A DNA stretch of 64,000 bases from Flavobacterium sp. MC2016-06 (GCF_009711165.2 NZ_WMID02000032.1:3296-67295); one strand, 5' to 3'; counted from the first letter of the stretch, positions 33,175 to 42,096 are shown. Notes: generated from the sequence alone by a model not told the origin. Translations and numbers: made by a program.

Positions 33175-33767
33175 ATGTTATAACTGTTAAGGTTGAGTGT
33201 GAAAACTAATAAAGAGGCTAAAAGGAATTGAAGCTGCTTGTATTAGTTGTTTGTTAATGGGTTTTATGCGTAATAACTTTATGACTCGAAACAAGAATTC
33301 TGTTTTGCGAAAAGAAGAGCTTGCTGCAATTAAAATAGAGATTTAGCTTTTGTATTGATTATTTCCTTGTGCAATCAATTATCTGCATATTCTTATTTTG
33401 AACGTGGTCAAAGATACTCTGATTTTATATGCGAACATTGAATATGTATGTAAACAAATATTTAAATGGTTGTATATTACCCTTGGGTATTCGTATTTTT
33501 TATAAAACCCATTATTTATTGCAGTTTGCTCAATATTTTTAAGATTTAAATAGAAGCATTTGCTGAAAAAGCAATAATTCAAAATTTGAAACAAATACAG
33601 ATTGTTTGTTCTAGTCAATAAAAAAGCCTGAGAATTTAGATTCTCAGGCTTTTTTAATTTATGTCATGATTAATATTGTACAGAAATCGAATCTTTGACT
33701 TAAAGCTTTTAATGTATTAAATAACAAAGCGGTATAGTAGTTTAAGTATGATTTCGAGATGTTTTAT
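33175..33767. other. 593-bp gap without a supported gene
   Basis: This AT-rich stretch between the acyltransferase and IMPase-like genes contains a strong hairpin at 33620-33655. A 79-codon frame on the minus strand (33379-33618) abuts it, but the composition (Cys, Tyr, Asn, Phe-rich) and lack of a domain suggest non-coding DNA. A 29-codon frame begins at 33256. An sRNA or decayed gene is possible. Confidence 0.5.
33620..33655. terminator. strong symmetrical terminator hairpin
   Basis: Arms AAAAAAGCCTGAGAA (33620-33634) and TTCTCAGGCTTTTTT (33641-33655), U-tracts on both strands. It lies 113 bp past the IMPase-like stop (minus strand). Confidence 0.85.
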
Positions 33768-34556
33768 TTAATGACAAAGTAAGAGTTTAGCTTGAATATT
33801 GGAACAAGAAGCAATAATACCTAGGCTTCCGAAGCTGAATTTATTTCCATTGATGGAATTTACAAGACCACCAGCTTCAGTAACAATTAGTGCGCCAGCA
33901 AGCCAATCATATATGTCGTCACCATGTTCGATATAGCCATCAAGACGACCCGCAGCAACATAGGCTAATTGTAGAGATGCTGGTCCCATTAGTCTAAATG
34001 CAAATACTTTTTTACTTAGGAGTTTCAAAGTCATCATACATTTTTCTGTTGTTTCAATGTCTTCTGCTAAATTGTTTGGATGTGATGATCCTATAATCGC
34101 TTCATTAAAATTGTTTTTATTTCCAACCACAATAGAAGCGTCGTTTAAAAATGCTCCACCATTTTTTATTGCATGAAAAAGCTCTTTTCTGACTGGTTCA
34201 TAGACTATTGAAAAGGTAGTCTCTCCCTGATTCACTAAAGCTAATGTTATGCACCATGGTGAGAATCCTTGCATAAAGTGAATTCCACCATCAATAGTAT
34301 CGCAAACCCAATATTCTTTTTTCTTATTATTGTGTTGTTTAGAGGTGTTAAATTCATCTTCTGACCAAGCTACTGATGGAAAACGTTTTGCGAGTTCAGG
34401 ACGAATCAATGCAGTTACAGTACCGTTTACATTTCGGAATTGGCTAATTCCATTTTTTAGATTTATTTCTCTTTCTTGATTTTCGAAAATGGGCAATATA
34501 TGCTCCGCGGCGTGAATTATCAAAGCTTTACAAAAAGCAATATCTTCTTTTGTCAT
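33768..34556 (-). CDS. inositol monophosphatase-family protein with altered motifs
   Basis: 262 residues with the family fold: helix, 'AWSEDEFN' (E66, D67, E68 metal ligands), 'DTIDGGIHFMQGFSPWCITLALVNQGE' (D86, D89) and the C-terminal 'HGDDIYDWLAGALIVTEAGGLV'. The usual DPIDGT is DTIDGG and the WDxAAG site is YDWLAG, so the metal sites look kept but the substrate loop is changed. It could act on inositol-1-P, fructose-1,6-bisP, adenosine-3',5'-bisP or another phosphate. It neighbours an AraC regulator on the same strand, 72 bp upstream. Confidence 0.83.
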   Translation of the reverse strand: MTKEDIAFCKALIIHAAEHILPIFENQEREINLKNGISQFRNVNGTVTALIRPELAKRFPSVAWSEDEFNTSKQHNNKKKEYWVCDTIDGGIHFMQGFSPWCITLALVNQGETTFSIVYEPVRKELFHAIKNGGAFLNDASIVVGNKNNFNEAIIGSSHPNNLAEDIETTEKCMMTLKLLSKKVFAFRLMGPASLQLAYVAAGRLDGYIEHGDDIYDWLAGALIVTEAGGLVNSINGNKFSFGSLGIIASCSNIQAKLLLCH

Positions 34557-34628
34557 AGTATTAATTTTTTAGCAAAAATAGTTGCAAGGCGCGGGTCAAG
34601 ACTATGACTAAACAAGGAATAAATAGTA

Positions 34629-35486
34629 CTAATCGTGGAATTTCTCACGAAATGCCAAGGGGCTTATCCGTTCTAATTTTTTGAATAATTTTCCGAAATA
34701 AATTGGTTCTTGATAACCTACAGTATAACAAATTTCTTTAACAGTAAGATTAGTTACATACAGTAGTCTTTTTGCTTCCAATATCGACTGCCTTTGTATG
34801 TGTTGTGTTACCGTTATGCCTGTTAGCTCTTTTATTGTGTCATTAAGATGAGCAGTAGAAAGCGATAATTGTTTAGCGTAAAAGGAAGGCATTTTCTCGT
34901 TTCGAAAATATTTGAAAAGTAAAGAGAGAAATTCGTTTTCAATTGCTTTTTTTCGAGTAATTCGATTGTTAGATGTGTGTTCAATTGAGTTTTGATTTCC
35001 GATTAAATTTATTAAAGCATTTAGTAGGCAATGTTTGGCCTGTTTGCTGGAAATTCTATCAGAAGCTTGAAGATCTAATAATAACTTAGATATTGTGAAA
35101 AGTTGGTGACTAAGAAAATCGTCATTTGACAATAGAAATGGTTTATTGAATAATTCATGATGGAGAGTTGAGGTTTCTTTGTGAATTGCTGAGCCATCAA
35201 AACTAATAGCCCAGCCTTTTGGATCAATAATTTCTAAAATTTGGTGCACGCAGCCAGGAGCAATCAATATAAAGGCACTTCCTTCGATGGTTATATTTTC
35301 AAAATCAACCATCAAGTTGAATCGTCCACTATTAGAAATAACCAATAAATAATGGCTATCTCGATGTGGATTAAAAATATCATGTTCAGTTTTTTTTTCC
35401 TCCATGTCAATTACAGAAATACCAGACCAAGTATTTTCAGGTAAACTGTATTCTTTTATGAATGGTTTGTTTTTTTGAATATCCAT
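34629..35486 (-). CDS. AraC-family transcriptional regulator
   Basis: 285 residues. An N-terminal cupin-like ligand-binding domain (YLLVISNSGRFNLMVDFENITIEGSAFILIAPGCVHQILEIIDPKGWAISFDGSAI) is followed by a C-terminal double helix-turn-helix (LSLSTAHLNDTIKELTGITVTQHIQRQSILEAKRLLYVTNLTVKEICYTVGYQEPIYFGKLFKKLERISPLAFREKF). It is likely an activator of the gene that follows it on the same strand, the IMPase-like protein, but that is a guess from position. Confidence 0.9.
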   Translation of the reverse strand: MDIQKNKPFIKEYSLPENTWSGISVIDMEEKKTEHDIFNPHRDSHYLLVISNSGRFNLMVDFENITIEGSAFILIAPGCVHQILEIIDPKGWAISFDGSAIHKETSTLHHELFNKPFLLSNDDFLSHQLFTISKLLLDLQASDRISSKQAKHCLLNALINLIGNQNSIEHTSNNRITRKKAIENEFLSLLFKYFRNEKMPSFYAKQLSLSTAHLNDTIKELTGITVTQHIQRQSILEAKRLLYVTNLTVKEICYTVGYQEPIYFGKLFKKLERISPLAFREKFHD

Positions 35487-35710
35487 TTTTATTCCACTAA
35501 CTTATTATTGTTAAGTTTGGTTTTGATTTTATAAATGCTTCCAATCAGGATTAGATATTTTATAATTAGAATCGTGTAAACTGAATGAAGAATATGAGCT
35601 AAGAAGTTTAGTTTGAAAGACTAGTTGTTGATTTAGTCCTCATCTAAATATGATTCACTAAAATATAAATATAGGCTTTTATTTATAAAGAAATTAGATT
35701 TAAATAAAAA

Positions 35711-35743
35711 TGGGACAAAGAAGAGTGTCACTTCTTTGTCCCA
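35711..35743 (-). terminator. terminator of the tRNA cluster
   Basis: Arms TGGGACAAAGAAG (35711-35723) and CTTCTTTGTCCCA (35731-35743), six bases past the tRNA-Leu 3' end on the minus strand and followed by a U-rich stretch. Confidence 0.85.
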
Positions 35744-35748
35744 TCAAG

Positions 35749-35831
35749 TGACCACGGTGGGATTTGAACCCACACGCCCTTACGAGCACCACCCCCTCAA
35801 GATGGCAAGTCTACCGTTTCTCCACGTGGCC
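35749..35831 (-). tRNA. tRNA-Leu (anticodon GAG)
   Basis: 83 nt. The acceptor stem GGCCACG pairs with CGTGGTC with one G-U; the anticodon stem-loop is CCATC-TTGAGGG-GGTGG with anticodon GAG; a class II variable arm is present; the T-loop reads GGTTCAAATCC. No CCA is encoded. Confidence 0.93.
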
Positions 35832-35875
35832 GTAAATGAAAAAAGGTCAAGTAAAATAAATTACTCGACCTTTTG

Positions 35876-35948
35876 TGACCCGACTGGGGCTCGAACCCAG
35901 GACCCCATCATTAAAAGTGATGTGCTCTACCGACTGAGCTATCGAGTC
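35876..35948 (-). tRNA. tRNA-Lys (anticodon TTT), copy 1
   Basis: 73 nt. Acceptor GACTCGA/TCGGGTC, D-arm AGCTCAGTCGGTAGAGC, anticodon loop CTTTTAA (TTT), T-arm with GGTTCGAGCCC. Identical in sequence to copy 2. Confidence 0.95.
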
Positions 35949-35987
35949 ATTGCTTTCAAGGAAATTATGTGTTGATCACTAAATTTG

Positions 35988-36060
35988 TGACCCGACTGGG
36001 GCTCGAACCCAGGACCCCATCATTAAAAGTGATGTGCTCTACCGACTGAGCTATCGAGTC
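35988..36060 (-). tRNA. tRNA-Lys (anticodon TTT), copy 2
   Basis: Identical to copy 1, 39 bp further upstream in the same transcript direction, so the three tRNAs form one cluster with Lys-Lys-Leu order. Confidence 0.95.
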
Positions 36061-36187
36061 ATATTCTTTCCTTGAATGCGGGTGCAAATATAAGGAGTTA
36101 TTTTCGAAGTTTCCAAGCATTTTTATTATAAATTTGTCTTTTTTTACGAAAAATTTCCAACGTCTTAGTTTATAAGGTTTTATTAAT

Positions 36188-36706
36188 ATGAAAAAAATAG
36201 TGTTATTGGGTTATATGGGTTGCGGAAAGTCAACAATTGCCCAAAATTTGTCAAAAATTACAAATATTCCGTTTCTCGATTTAGATAAATGCATCGAAAA
36301 AAAAGCAAATTTGTCTATAAATGAGATTTTCGAGCAACATGGAGAAATATATTTTAGAAAATTAGAGCATGAAATGTTCTTAGAGTTACTAAAATCTTCA
36401 GAAAATAGTATAATAGGTTTAGGCGGCGGAACACCATGTTATGCCAATAATCATGAATTATTACAAAAAGACGATGTAACATCGATTTATTTGAAGGCTT
36501 CTATTGATACTTTATATGATAGATTAATATATAATAAAAGTAAACGTCCGTTAATTGCTAATATGGACGAGGAAGAAATGAAAGAGTTTATTGCAAAGCA
36601 TTTATTCGACAGAAGCTTTTATTACAACCATGCACACCATAAAGTGGCGGTTGATAATAGAACTGTCGAAGAAACGGTTGAAGATATTTTGAAGATTTTA
36701 GCTTAA
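36188..36706 (+). CDS. aroK: shikimate kinase
   Basis: 172 residues. P-loop G8-YMGCGKST-16, shikimate-binding D34 and R58 region ('FLDLDKCIE', 'EIYFRKLE'), the GGGT loop at about 79-82, and the lid 'SKRPLIAN'. It phosphorylates shikimate for aromatic amino acid synthesis. The 3' end overlaps the convergent PyrR-like gene by 9 bp. A TAAATTTG box is at 36129-36136, 52 bp before the ATG. Confidence 0.95.
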   Translation: MKKIVLLGYMGCGKSTIAQNLSKITNIPFLDLDKCIEKKANLSINEIFEQHGEIYFRKLEHEMFLELLKSSENSIIGLGGGTPCYANNHELLQKDDVTSIYLKASIDTLYDRLIYNKSKRPLIANMDEEEMKEFIAKHLFDRSFYYNHAHHKVAVDNRTVEETVEDILKILA

Positions 36707-37198
36707 AGAGGCATAATCGCCTTCTTCAGCATCAAAAACTACTTGTACGTGCTCTAATAATGATGTAGATAAAGAAATGCCCTTAAAATCAGCTTTTACA
36801 GGGTATTTTTTATGATTTCTATCTACAAGTACTGCAGTTTTGAATTTTTTAAGCGGAACGTCTAAGAAATGACGAACTGCATATATTAATGTTGTACCCG
36901 AATTTAGAACATCATCTACCAAAACTAATCCTTTGTTTTCGTATTCTGCAATACTTAATGAGGTCTGAATTGGCAGCTGTGGATTTTGTTTGTCGACTTT
37001 AACTTCGCAAAGAGAAACTTTAAGAGTTGAAATGGTATTTAAAGCTACAGCAATTTTTTGAGCAAAAATAGATCCATTAGAAGCAATTCCAGCAATTACA
37101 ACTTCTTCTTCGTCAACAAAAGTTTCGTAGATTTGGTAGGCAATACGTTTTATTTTGTGTTCAATTTCCTGATTGGTTAAGATGATGTTTTTGCTCAT
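36698..37198 (-). CDS. phosphoribosyltransferase, PyrR-like
   Basis: 166 residues. The PRPP loop is at 92-104 ('VLVDDVLNSGTTL'). The preceding 'VVIAGIASNGSIFAQKIAVAL' and following 'AVLVDRNHKKYPVKADFKGISLSTSLLEHVQVVF' resemble PyrR-type bifunctional uracil phosphoribosyltransferase/regulators. It may be a plain salvage enzyme here; an RNA attenuator site is not visible. It lies beside aroK with no obvious functional link. Confidence 0.85.
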   Translation of the reverse strand: MSKNIILTNQEIEHKIKRIAYQIYETFVDEEEVVIAGIASNGSIFAQKIAVALNTISTLKVSLCEVKVDKQNPQLPIQTSLSIAEYENKGLVLVDDVLNSGTTLIYAVRHFLDVPLKKFKTAVLVDRNHKKYPVKADFKGISLSTSLLEHVQVVFDAEEGDYASLS

Positions 37199-37216
37199 GA
37201 TTTATTTTTTTTGCTA

Positions 37217-37318
37217 AAATACAATAAATTAAATTCCAATTTTAAAAATTCCAAATTCCAAAACTTAGATTAAATTCCAATACATTTTGGAATTTGGAAT
37301 TTGAGTATTGGAATTTAA
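37217..37318. repeat. inverted AATTCCAA/TTGGAATT repeat tract
   Basis: Left units AAATTCCAAT and AAATTCCAAATTCCAAAA (37231-37263) are mirrored by TTTTGGAATTTGGAATTTG and ATTGGAATTT (37284-37318), giving a large cruciform-capable repeat. A similar unit occurs at 22388-22420. Confidence 0.65.
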
Positions 37319-37704
37319 TTTTCATCTTCCTCTTCAGGAATTTCATTTCCATATTCGTCAATATCCCTTCTGTCTTTTTTTGTAGGACGTCCGGTACCGC
37401 TTTTACGATAATGTTCTTTAGAAAGTTTTAGTAACTCTAAATGCGCATAAGCTTCTGGTGAAGTTTCATTTTTGCGATATATATCAACAAGTTTTGCGCC
37501 AACTCGGCTTTCTGGAATGTCGAGTACGGTTATAATTTGTGTGATTTGATCTTTTCTAAAGGTAATTCTATCGGTAGGAAAAACCTCTTTAGATGGTTTT
37601 GCAACTTGTCCATTTACAGTAATATGGTTTTTTTTACAAGCCTCAGTTACCATGTTTCTGGTCTTGTAATAGCGCACGCACCATAAGTATTTATCTATTC
37701 TCAT
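37315..37704 (-). CDS. RNA-binding S4 domain protein, Hsp15-like
   Basis: Start chosen at the methionine of MRIDKYLWCVRYYKTRN (37704), giving 129 residues; an upstream in-frame methionine (37749) adds a 15-residue stretch that does not look conserved. The S4 domain is at about 1-60 with 'ITVNGQVAKPSKEVFPTDRITFR'. The C-terminus is Lys/Glu-rich. Hsp15 rescues stalled 50S subunits carrying nascent peptide-tRNA. Its neighbours do not reveal more. Confidence 0.88.
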   Translation of the reverse strand: MRIDKYLWCVRYYKTRNMVTEACKKNHITVNGQVAKPSKEVFPTDRITFRKDQITQIITVLDIPESRVGAKLVDIYRKNETSPEAYAHLELLKLSKEHYRKSGTGRPTKKDRRDIDEYGNEIPEEEDEN

Positions 37705-37783
37705 AATTTTTCCAAAATCAAAGTTAAATTCTTTACAAAAATAAATCAATATTGTATCTTGCGCACCTAAAAAATTAACAATA

Positions 37784-38974
37784 ATGAATAAATTAAAATA
37801 TTATTTTGTTTTATTACTCGCGGGTACTGCTATCATTTCTTGTAATAAAAGTGGTGATGATGATGCAACAGTAGCTCCTTTGCACGATTATACAGAACAA
37901 TTTAATACTGATAATGCAAATATTGAAGAATATTTAAATACAAATTATATAACAGTAACTGCTGATATGGATGTAACCATGTCAAAAATTACGGATCCGT
38001 CTACGCAGCCTTCTATTATGTCTTATTTGAATAGTGCTTCATTTCCGAAGCTTCTTTTGAGAAATATAGATTTGCATGGAATAACATATAAAATGTATTA
38101 TTTAGTTTTAAGAGAAGGTATAGGTAGATCACCAATGAATACAGATGGAGTTTTAACTGCATACAAAGGTGAGTATTTGTCACGTGTTGAAAAGACTGAT
38201 ACTGAGCCAACGCATTTGACAACTACATTTTTTGAACAAGTTGTATATCCAAGTAATATTCAAGACTTATATGGAGTTATAATGGGGTGGAGTGAAATTT
38301 TCCCTCAATTTAAAACAGGAACTGTTTCTTATGGAAGCGATGGCGCTGCAATTTATAAAGATTTTGGAGCTGGAGTGTTGTTTGTTCCTTCAGGATTGGG
38401 ATATTATGCTTCAACATCAAGTTCAGGCTCGATTCCTGCTTATTCTCCTTTAATTTTTAGTATTAAATTATATGATTTTAGAAGATTGGATCACGAGAAT
38501 AATGGTATTAGTTCTACTACTGGCGCTGTAATCTTAAATCCAGATGGTGTTTTTGACTTCCAAGAAGATATAAATGGTGATGGTTATGTACGTGATTATC
38601 GTAATACAACCTTATATCCTAATGCTCCAGTTAATCCTGATGATACTGATGGAGATGGAATTCCTGACTTTTTGGATCAAGATGATGATGGAGATGGTTT
38701 TTCGACTTGGTTTGAAATCACTAAACCTACAGGTGCTGCTTACTCTGGTTTAAGCATCTATTATCCTTACAGTCCTATCTCGGATAATCCTGCTACTCCA
38801 AATATTGATGAAACGGAAACTTGGGGTATTCCAAGAAGACCTACTGGAGCACTTACTGATCCTAATAAAGCGGAATCTATCGATAATCCTAGAAAGTTTG
38901 TTCCGGAAGATTATACGGAACCTACAAGATTAAGAATTCATATAGATAAAACATATCCTTATCAAAAGAAATAA
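37784..38974 (+). CDS. FKBP-type peptidyl-prolyl isomerase lipoprotein with Ca-binding repeats
   Basis: 396 residues. Signal peptide and lipobox IISC (Cys about 20). An FKBP-like domain lies at about 90-235 ('TYKMYYLVLREGIGRSPMNTDGVLTAYKGEYL...'), followed by 'NGDGYVRD' and 'DPDDTDGDGIPDFLDQDDDGDGFSTWFE', thrombospondin type 3-like calcium-binding loops, in the C-terminal third. It resembles gliding-motility-associated FKBP lipoproteins of Flavobacterium. It probably folds or tethers cell-surface proteins. Confidence 0.88.
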   Translation: MNKLKYYFVLLLAGTAIISCNKSGDDDATVAPLHDYTEQFNTDNANIEEYLNTNYITVTADMDVTMSKITDPSTQPSIMSYLNSASFPKLLLRNIDLHGITYKMYYLVLREGIGRSPMNTDGVLTAYKGEYLSRVEKTDTEPTHLTTTFFEQVVYPSNIQDLYGVIMGWSEIFPQFKTGTVSYGSDGAAIYKDFGAGVLFVPSGLGYYASTSSSGSIPAYSPLIFSIKLYDFRRLDHENNGISSTTGAVILNPDGVFDFQEDINGDGYVRDYRNTTLYPNAPVNPDDTDGDGIPDFLDQDDDGDGFSTWFEITKPTGAAYSGLSIYYPYSPISDNPATPNIDETETWGIPRRPTGALTDPNKAESIDNPRKFVPEDYTEPTRLRIHIDKTYPYQKK

Positions 38975-38991
38975 GTTTTAATTATAAAAGT

Positions 38992-39021
38992 AAAAACCTC
39001 GAAATCACTTTCGAGGTTTTT
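38992..39021 (+). terminator. terminator after the FKBP lipoprotein gene
   Basis: Arms AAAAACCTCGAAA (38992-39004) and TTTCGAGGTTTTT (39009-39021) with a U-tract following. Confidence 0.85.
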
Positions 39022-39130
39022 TTTAGCCTAAAATTTTCTTGTATAGTTCTTATTTCTTTTTTATATTTTATAAGTTTTTTAGCTTTAATAATTATATATT
39101 AGTAAGATTATTAATATTAAAATTATTATA

Positions 39131-40069
39131 ATGAAAAAATTAATTGCTTTTTTTATTTTAACTGCACTTATAGCGTGCAGTAACGAGGATCAAACAGCTC
39201 CATCTCTTGAAGCTTCAATAAAAGATTCTTCGGTTTTGACTGGTAAAATGTTGTCTTTTAAAACTGAAGAATCTTTTATTAAAGAATATTCTGATTTAGC
39301 AAAATTAAACAGTGAAGAAATTAAAAATTGGGTTTCTTCTAAAAAAATGGTTTCGTTACTAAATACATCCGATACCTCAAAAGGTATTGAAGCAGATGCT
39401 GTTCCTGAATCTAGATTGGTTTATTCAGATGCTCTAGAAGCAATATTAAATTCTGAATCTAAAGTGAAAATTGGTGATAGAGTTTTGTGGCTTAATGAAT
39501 TAAATTTTTACATATTGCCAGCTAATGATATAGATAAGAGTGCTGATGAGCTTTTAAGTATTAAGAATAACTTAGAAGTTTTTGGTCAATTATTAAGTTC
39601 ATCACAGTTGAAAAAAAGCACAACAGGTAGAGATGTTCTTCCAAATGAAAATAGAGTAAAAACATTTGCTTCTGCTGAAATGAATGTATCCGGTAGTAGA
39701 CTTAGACATGTTGTTGATGTGTTTAATGAAACAATTGTTCTAAATGATAAAATTTACACAAGTAAGATGTATATAAGATCTATATTGCAATATAGATCAT
39801 GTTCTACTTTTAGCTGCAGTTGGAAAGAGGCTTCAAATTTAAGAATGTTAGATAGTGATTTTTGTCAATCATGTGTCCCTGGAGCTTGGGGTGTTATAGC
39901 GAGGGTTAGTACTACTTCTCCTGTATCGGGTACTCAAACTTACCAAATTGCAAATTGGGCACCCTATACTCCTTTAGCTTTGTATCCAAACTTTTACATT
40001 TTAGGTCCAATTACGTGTCAAATTTATGGTACAGTAGGTTTTTCTTCTATGGAGTTATCTTGGTATTAA
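39131..40069 (+). CDS. hypothetical lipoprotein
   Basis: 312 residues. Signal peptide with lipobox 'LIACS' (Cys about 16). The N-terminal half is helical and polar (SFKTEESFIKEYSDLAKLNSEEIKNWVSSKK). The C-terminal half is beta-rich with five cysteines (RSCSTFSCSWKEASNLRMLDSDFCQSC...ITCQIYG), perhaps disulfide-linked. It has no recognised domain. Bordered by terminators on both sides, it is a single-gene unit. Confidence 0.75.
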   Translation: MKKLIAFFILTALIACSNEDQTAPSLEASIKDSSVLTGKMLSFKTEESFIKEYSDLAKLNSEEIKNWVSSKKMVSLLNTSDTSKGIEADAVPESRLVYSDALEAILNSESKVKIGDRVLWLNELNFYILPANDIDKSADELLSIKNNLEVFGQLLSSSQLKKSTTGRDVLPNENRVKTFASAEMNVSGSRLRHVVDVFNETIVLNDKIYTSKMYIRSILQYRSCSTFSCSWKEASNLRMLDSDFCQSCVPGAWGVIARVSTTSPVSGTQTYQIANWAPYTPLALYPNFYILGPITCQIYGTVGFSSMELSWY

Positions 40070-40105
40070 TAATTGTTTAATATTTACTTGTTTTCTAAAA
40101 CAAAC

Positions 40106-40138
40106 AAAAAGCCTCGAAATTTAATTTCGAGGCTTTTT
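40106..40138. terminator. bidirectional terminator
   Basis: Arms AAAAAGCCTCGAAAT (40106-40120) and ATTTCGAGGCTTTTT (40124-40138) between the lipoprotein gene and the convergent transketolase gene. Confidence 0.88.
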
Positions 40139-40162
40139 TTATAAAGTAAGAAAATCTAAAAA

Positions 40163-41116
40163 TTATTTTCTTTTAATAACTTTTTCTACAGCTTCAACAA
40201 TCGCTTGATTGTTTAATTTGTATTTTTCCATTAATTGCTCTGGAGTTCCAGACTCACCAAAACTATCTTGTACTGCTACAAATTCTTGTGGAGCAGGAGT
40301 GTTTAAAGCTAATACTCTAGAAACGCTTTCTCCAAGACCTCCAAGAATATTGTGCTCTTCTGCAGTTACAACACATTTAGTTTTTCCAATTGATTTTAAA
40401 AGTGCTTCTTCGTCAAGAGGTTTAATAGTGTGAATGTTGATTACCTCAGCAGAAATTCCTTTAGCTTCTAAAGCTTCAGCAGCAATAAGAGCTTCCCAAA
40501 CTAAGTGTCCAGTTGCAACAATAGTAACATCTGTACCTTCGTTTAATAAAATTGCTTTTCCAATTACGAAAGGCTCGTCAGCAGGAGTAAAGTTAGCTAC
40601 AACTGGACGTCCAAAGCGTAAATAAGCTGGACCATGGTGATCTGCTAAAGCAAGTGTTGCAGCTTTAGTCTGATTGTAATCACAAGTATTGATTACAGTC
40701 ATTCCTGGCAACATTTTCATTAAACCAATATCTTCTAAGATTTGGTGAGTTGCTCCGTCTTCTCCAAGTGTTAAACCAGCGTGAGAAGCACAGATTTTTA
40801 CGTTTTTATCAGAATAAGCAACAGATTGACGAATTTGATCGTAAACTCTTCCTGTAGAGAAGTTAGCAAATGTTCCAGTAAAAGGAATTTTTCCTCCAAT
40901 TGTTAAACCTGCAGCGATACCAATCATGTTAGCTTCTGCAATACCAATTTGGAAAAAACGCTCTGGATGATTTTTCTTAAAATCATCAAATTTTAATGAT
41001 CCAATTAAATCGGCACATAAGGCAACAACATTTTCGTTTTTTTGACCTAATTCAGTCATTCCCGCTCCAAAACCAGAACGAGTATCTTTACTTCCTGTAT
41101 TTGTATATTTTTTCAT
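40163..41116 (-). CDS. transketolase, C-terminal subunit
   Basis: Start chosen at MKKYTNTGSKDTRSG (41116), 317 residues; an upstream ATG (41140) adds an odd Lys-rich prefix. It carries the pyrimidine-binding domain ('MTELGQKNENVVALCADLIGS', 'FFQIGIAEANMIGIAAGLTIGGK') and C-terminal transketolase domain. It is the second half of a split enzyme that swaps two-carbon units in the pentose phosphate pathway. It lies 75 bp after the N-terminal subunit gene on the same strand. Confidence 0.92.
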   Translation of the reverse strand: MKKYTNTGSKDTRSGFGAGMTELGQKNENVVALCADLIGSLKFDDFKKNHPERFFQIGIAEANMIGIAAGLTIGGKIPFTGTFANFSTGRVYDQIRQSVAYSDKNVKICASHAGLTLGEDGATHQILEDIGLMKMLPGMTVINTCDYNQTKAATLALADHHGPAYLRFGRPVVANFTPADEPFVIGKAILLNEGTDVTIVATGHLVWEALIAAEALEAKGISAEVINIHTIKPLDEEALLKSIGKTKCVVTAEEHNILGGLGESVSRVLALNTPAPQEFVAVQDSFGESGTPEQLMEKYKLNNQAIVEAVEKVIKRK

Positions 41117-41191
41117 TTTTGTCTTTTTTGCTGTACGCATTAGGCTGTGGCAATAAGCATATGACTCATTGTTTATAGCTTAAAGCATTTT

Positions 41192-42040
41192 TTAATAGTC
41201 TGCTAAAGTTGAAGTGTTTTGAGCCAAAGCGTTTGCCAATTGATCGTTGTTTGGCGCTTTTCCGTGCCATGCATGAGTATGCATCATAAAATCAACTCCA
41301 TTACCCATCTCAGTGTGTAATAAAATACAAACTGGTTTTCCTTTTCCTGTTCTTGATTTAGCATCATTCAAACCAGCAAGGATAGCATCAATATTATTTC
41401 CTTCTTTAATTTCTAAAACATCCCAGTCAAAAGCTTCAAATTTAGCACGAATGCTTCCCATTGGTAAAACTTCGTCAGTTGTTCCGTCAATTTGCTTTCC
41501 GTTAAGGTCAATAGTAGAAATAATATTGTCAACTTTTTTAGCAGAAGCATACATGATCGCTTCCCAGTTTTGACCTTCTTGTAATTCTCCGTCACCATGT
41601 AACGTGTAAACTATATGATTATCGCCATTTAATTTTTTAGCTTGAGCAGCACCAAGAGCTACAGACATACCTTGTCCTAATGAACCAGAAGCAATACGAA
41701 CTCCAGGCAATCCTTCATGAGTAGTTGGGTGTCCTTGTAAACGAGAATTTAATAATCTGAAAGTAGCAAGTTCTGATACAGGGAAATAACCACTGCGTGC
41801 TAGAACGCTATAAAAAACTGGAGAAATATGACCGTTTGAAAGGAAGAAAAGATCTTCGCCAATTCCGTCCATATCAAAACCTTCTTTACGGTCCATAATG
41901 TTTTGGTATAAAGTAACCAAAAATTCTGTACAACCAAGTGATCCACCTGGGTGACCTGAATTGACTGCATGAACCATACGAAGAATATCTCTTCTTACTT
42001 GGATAGTTAAATCGCTTAATTGTTGTGTGTTAGGCTTCAT
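41192..42040 (-). CDS. transketolase, N-terminal subunit
   Basis: 282 residues with the thiamine-diphosphate half of transketolase: 'VNSGHPGGSLGCTEFLVTLY', 'FFLSNGHISPVFYSVLA', 'GLPGVRIASGSLGQGMSVALGAAQA', and the GDGELQEGQNWEA motif that binds Mg-ThDP. It pairs with the C-terminal subunit encoded next. Splitting is common in Bacteroidota. Confidence 0.93.
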   Translation of the reverse strand: MKPNTQQLSDLTIQVRRDILRMVHAVNSGHPGGSLGCTEFLVTLYQNIMDRKEGFDMDGIGEDLFFLSNGHISPVFYSVLARSGYFPVSELATFRLLNSRLQGHPTTHEGLPGVRIASGSLGQGMSVALGAAQAKKLNGDNHIVYTLHGDGELQEGQNWEAIMYASAKKVDNIISTIDLNGKQIDGTTDEVLPMGSIRAKFEAFDWDVLEIKEGNNIDAILAGLNDAKSRTGKGKPVCILLHTEMGNGVDFMMHTHAWHGKAPNNDQLANALAQNTSTLADY

Positions 42041-42065
42041 TTTGTATGTAAAAGTTAAACTGATG

Positions 42066-42096
42066 CAAAAGTAATCGTTATTTTGCGGGGAGACAA
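42066..42096 (-). promoter_or_regulatory. promoter of the transketolase genes
   Basis: On the minus strand a -7 box TACTTTTG (42066-42073) and a -33 TTG (42094-42096) are 20 bp apart, 25 bp before the start codon of the N-subunit gene. Confidence 0.65.

Noticed and set aside
33379..33618. 79-codon frame on the minus strand
   Set aside because: It begins at the arm of a terminator hairpin, is Cys/Tyr/Asn-rich and shows no domain or neighbour logic.
35736..35975. 79-codon frame on the plus strand
   Set aside because: It runs antisense through the tRNA-Leu and tRNA-Lys genes; the codons are tRNA sequence.
40209..40625. Plus-strand frames opposite the transketolase gene
   Set aside because: They are antisense to a well-supported enzyme gene and lack a plausible product.
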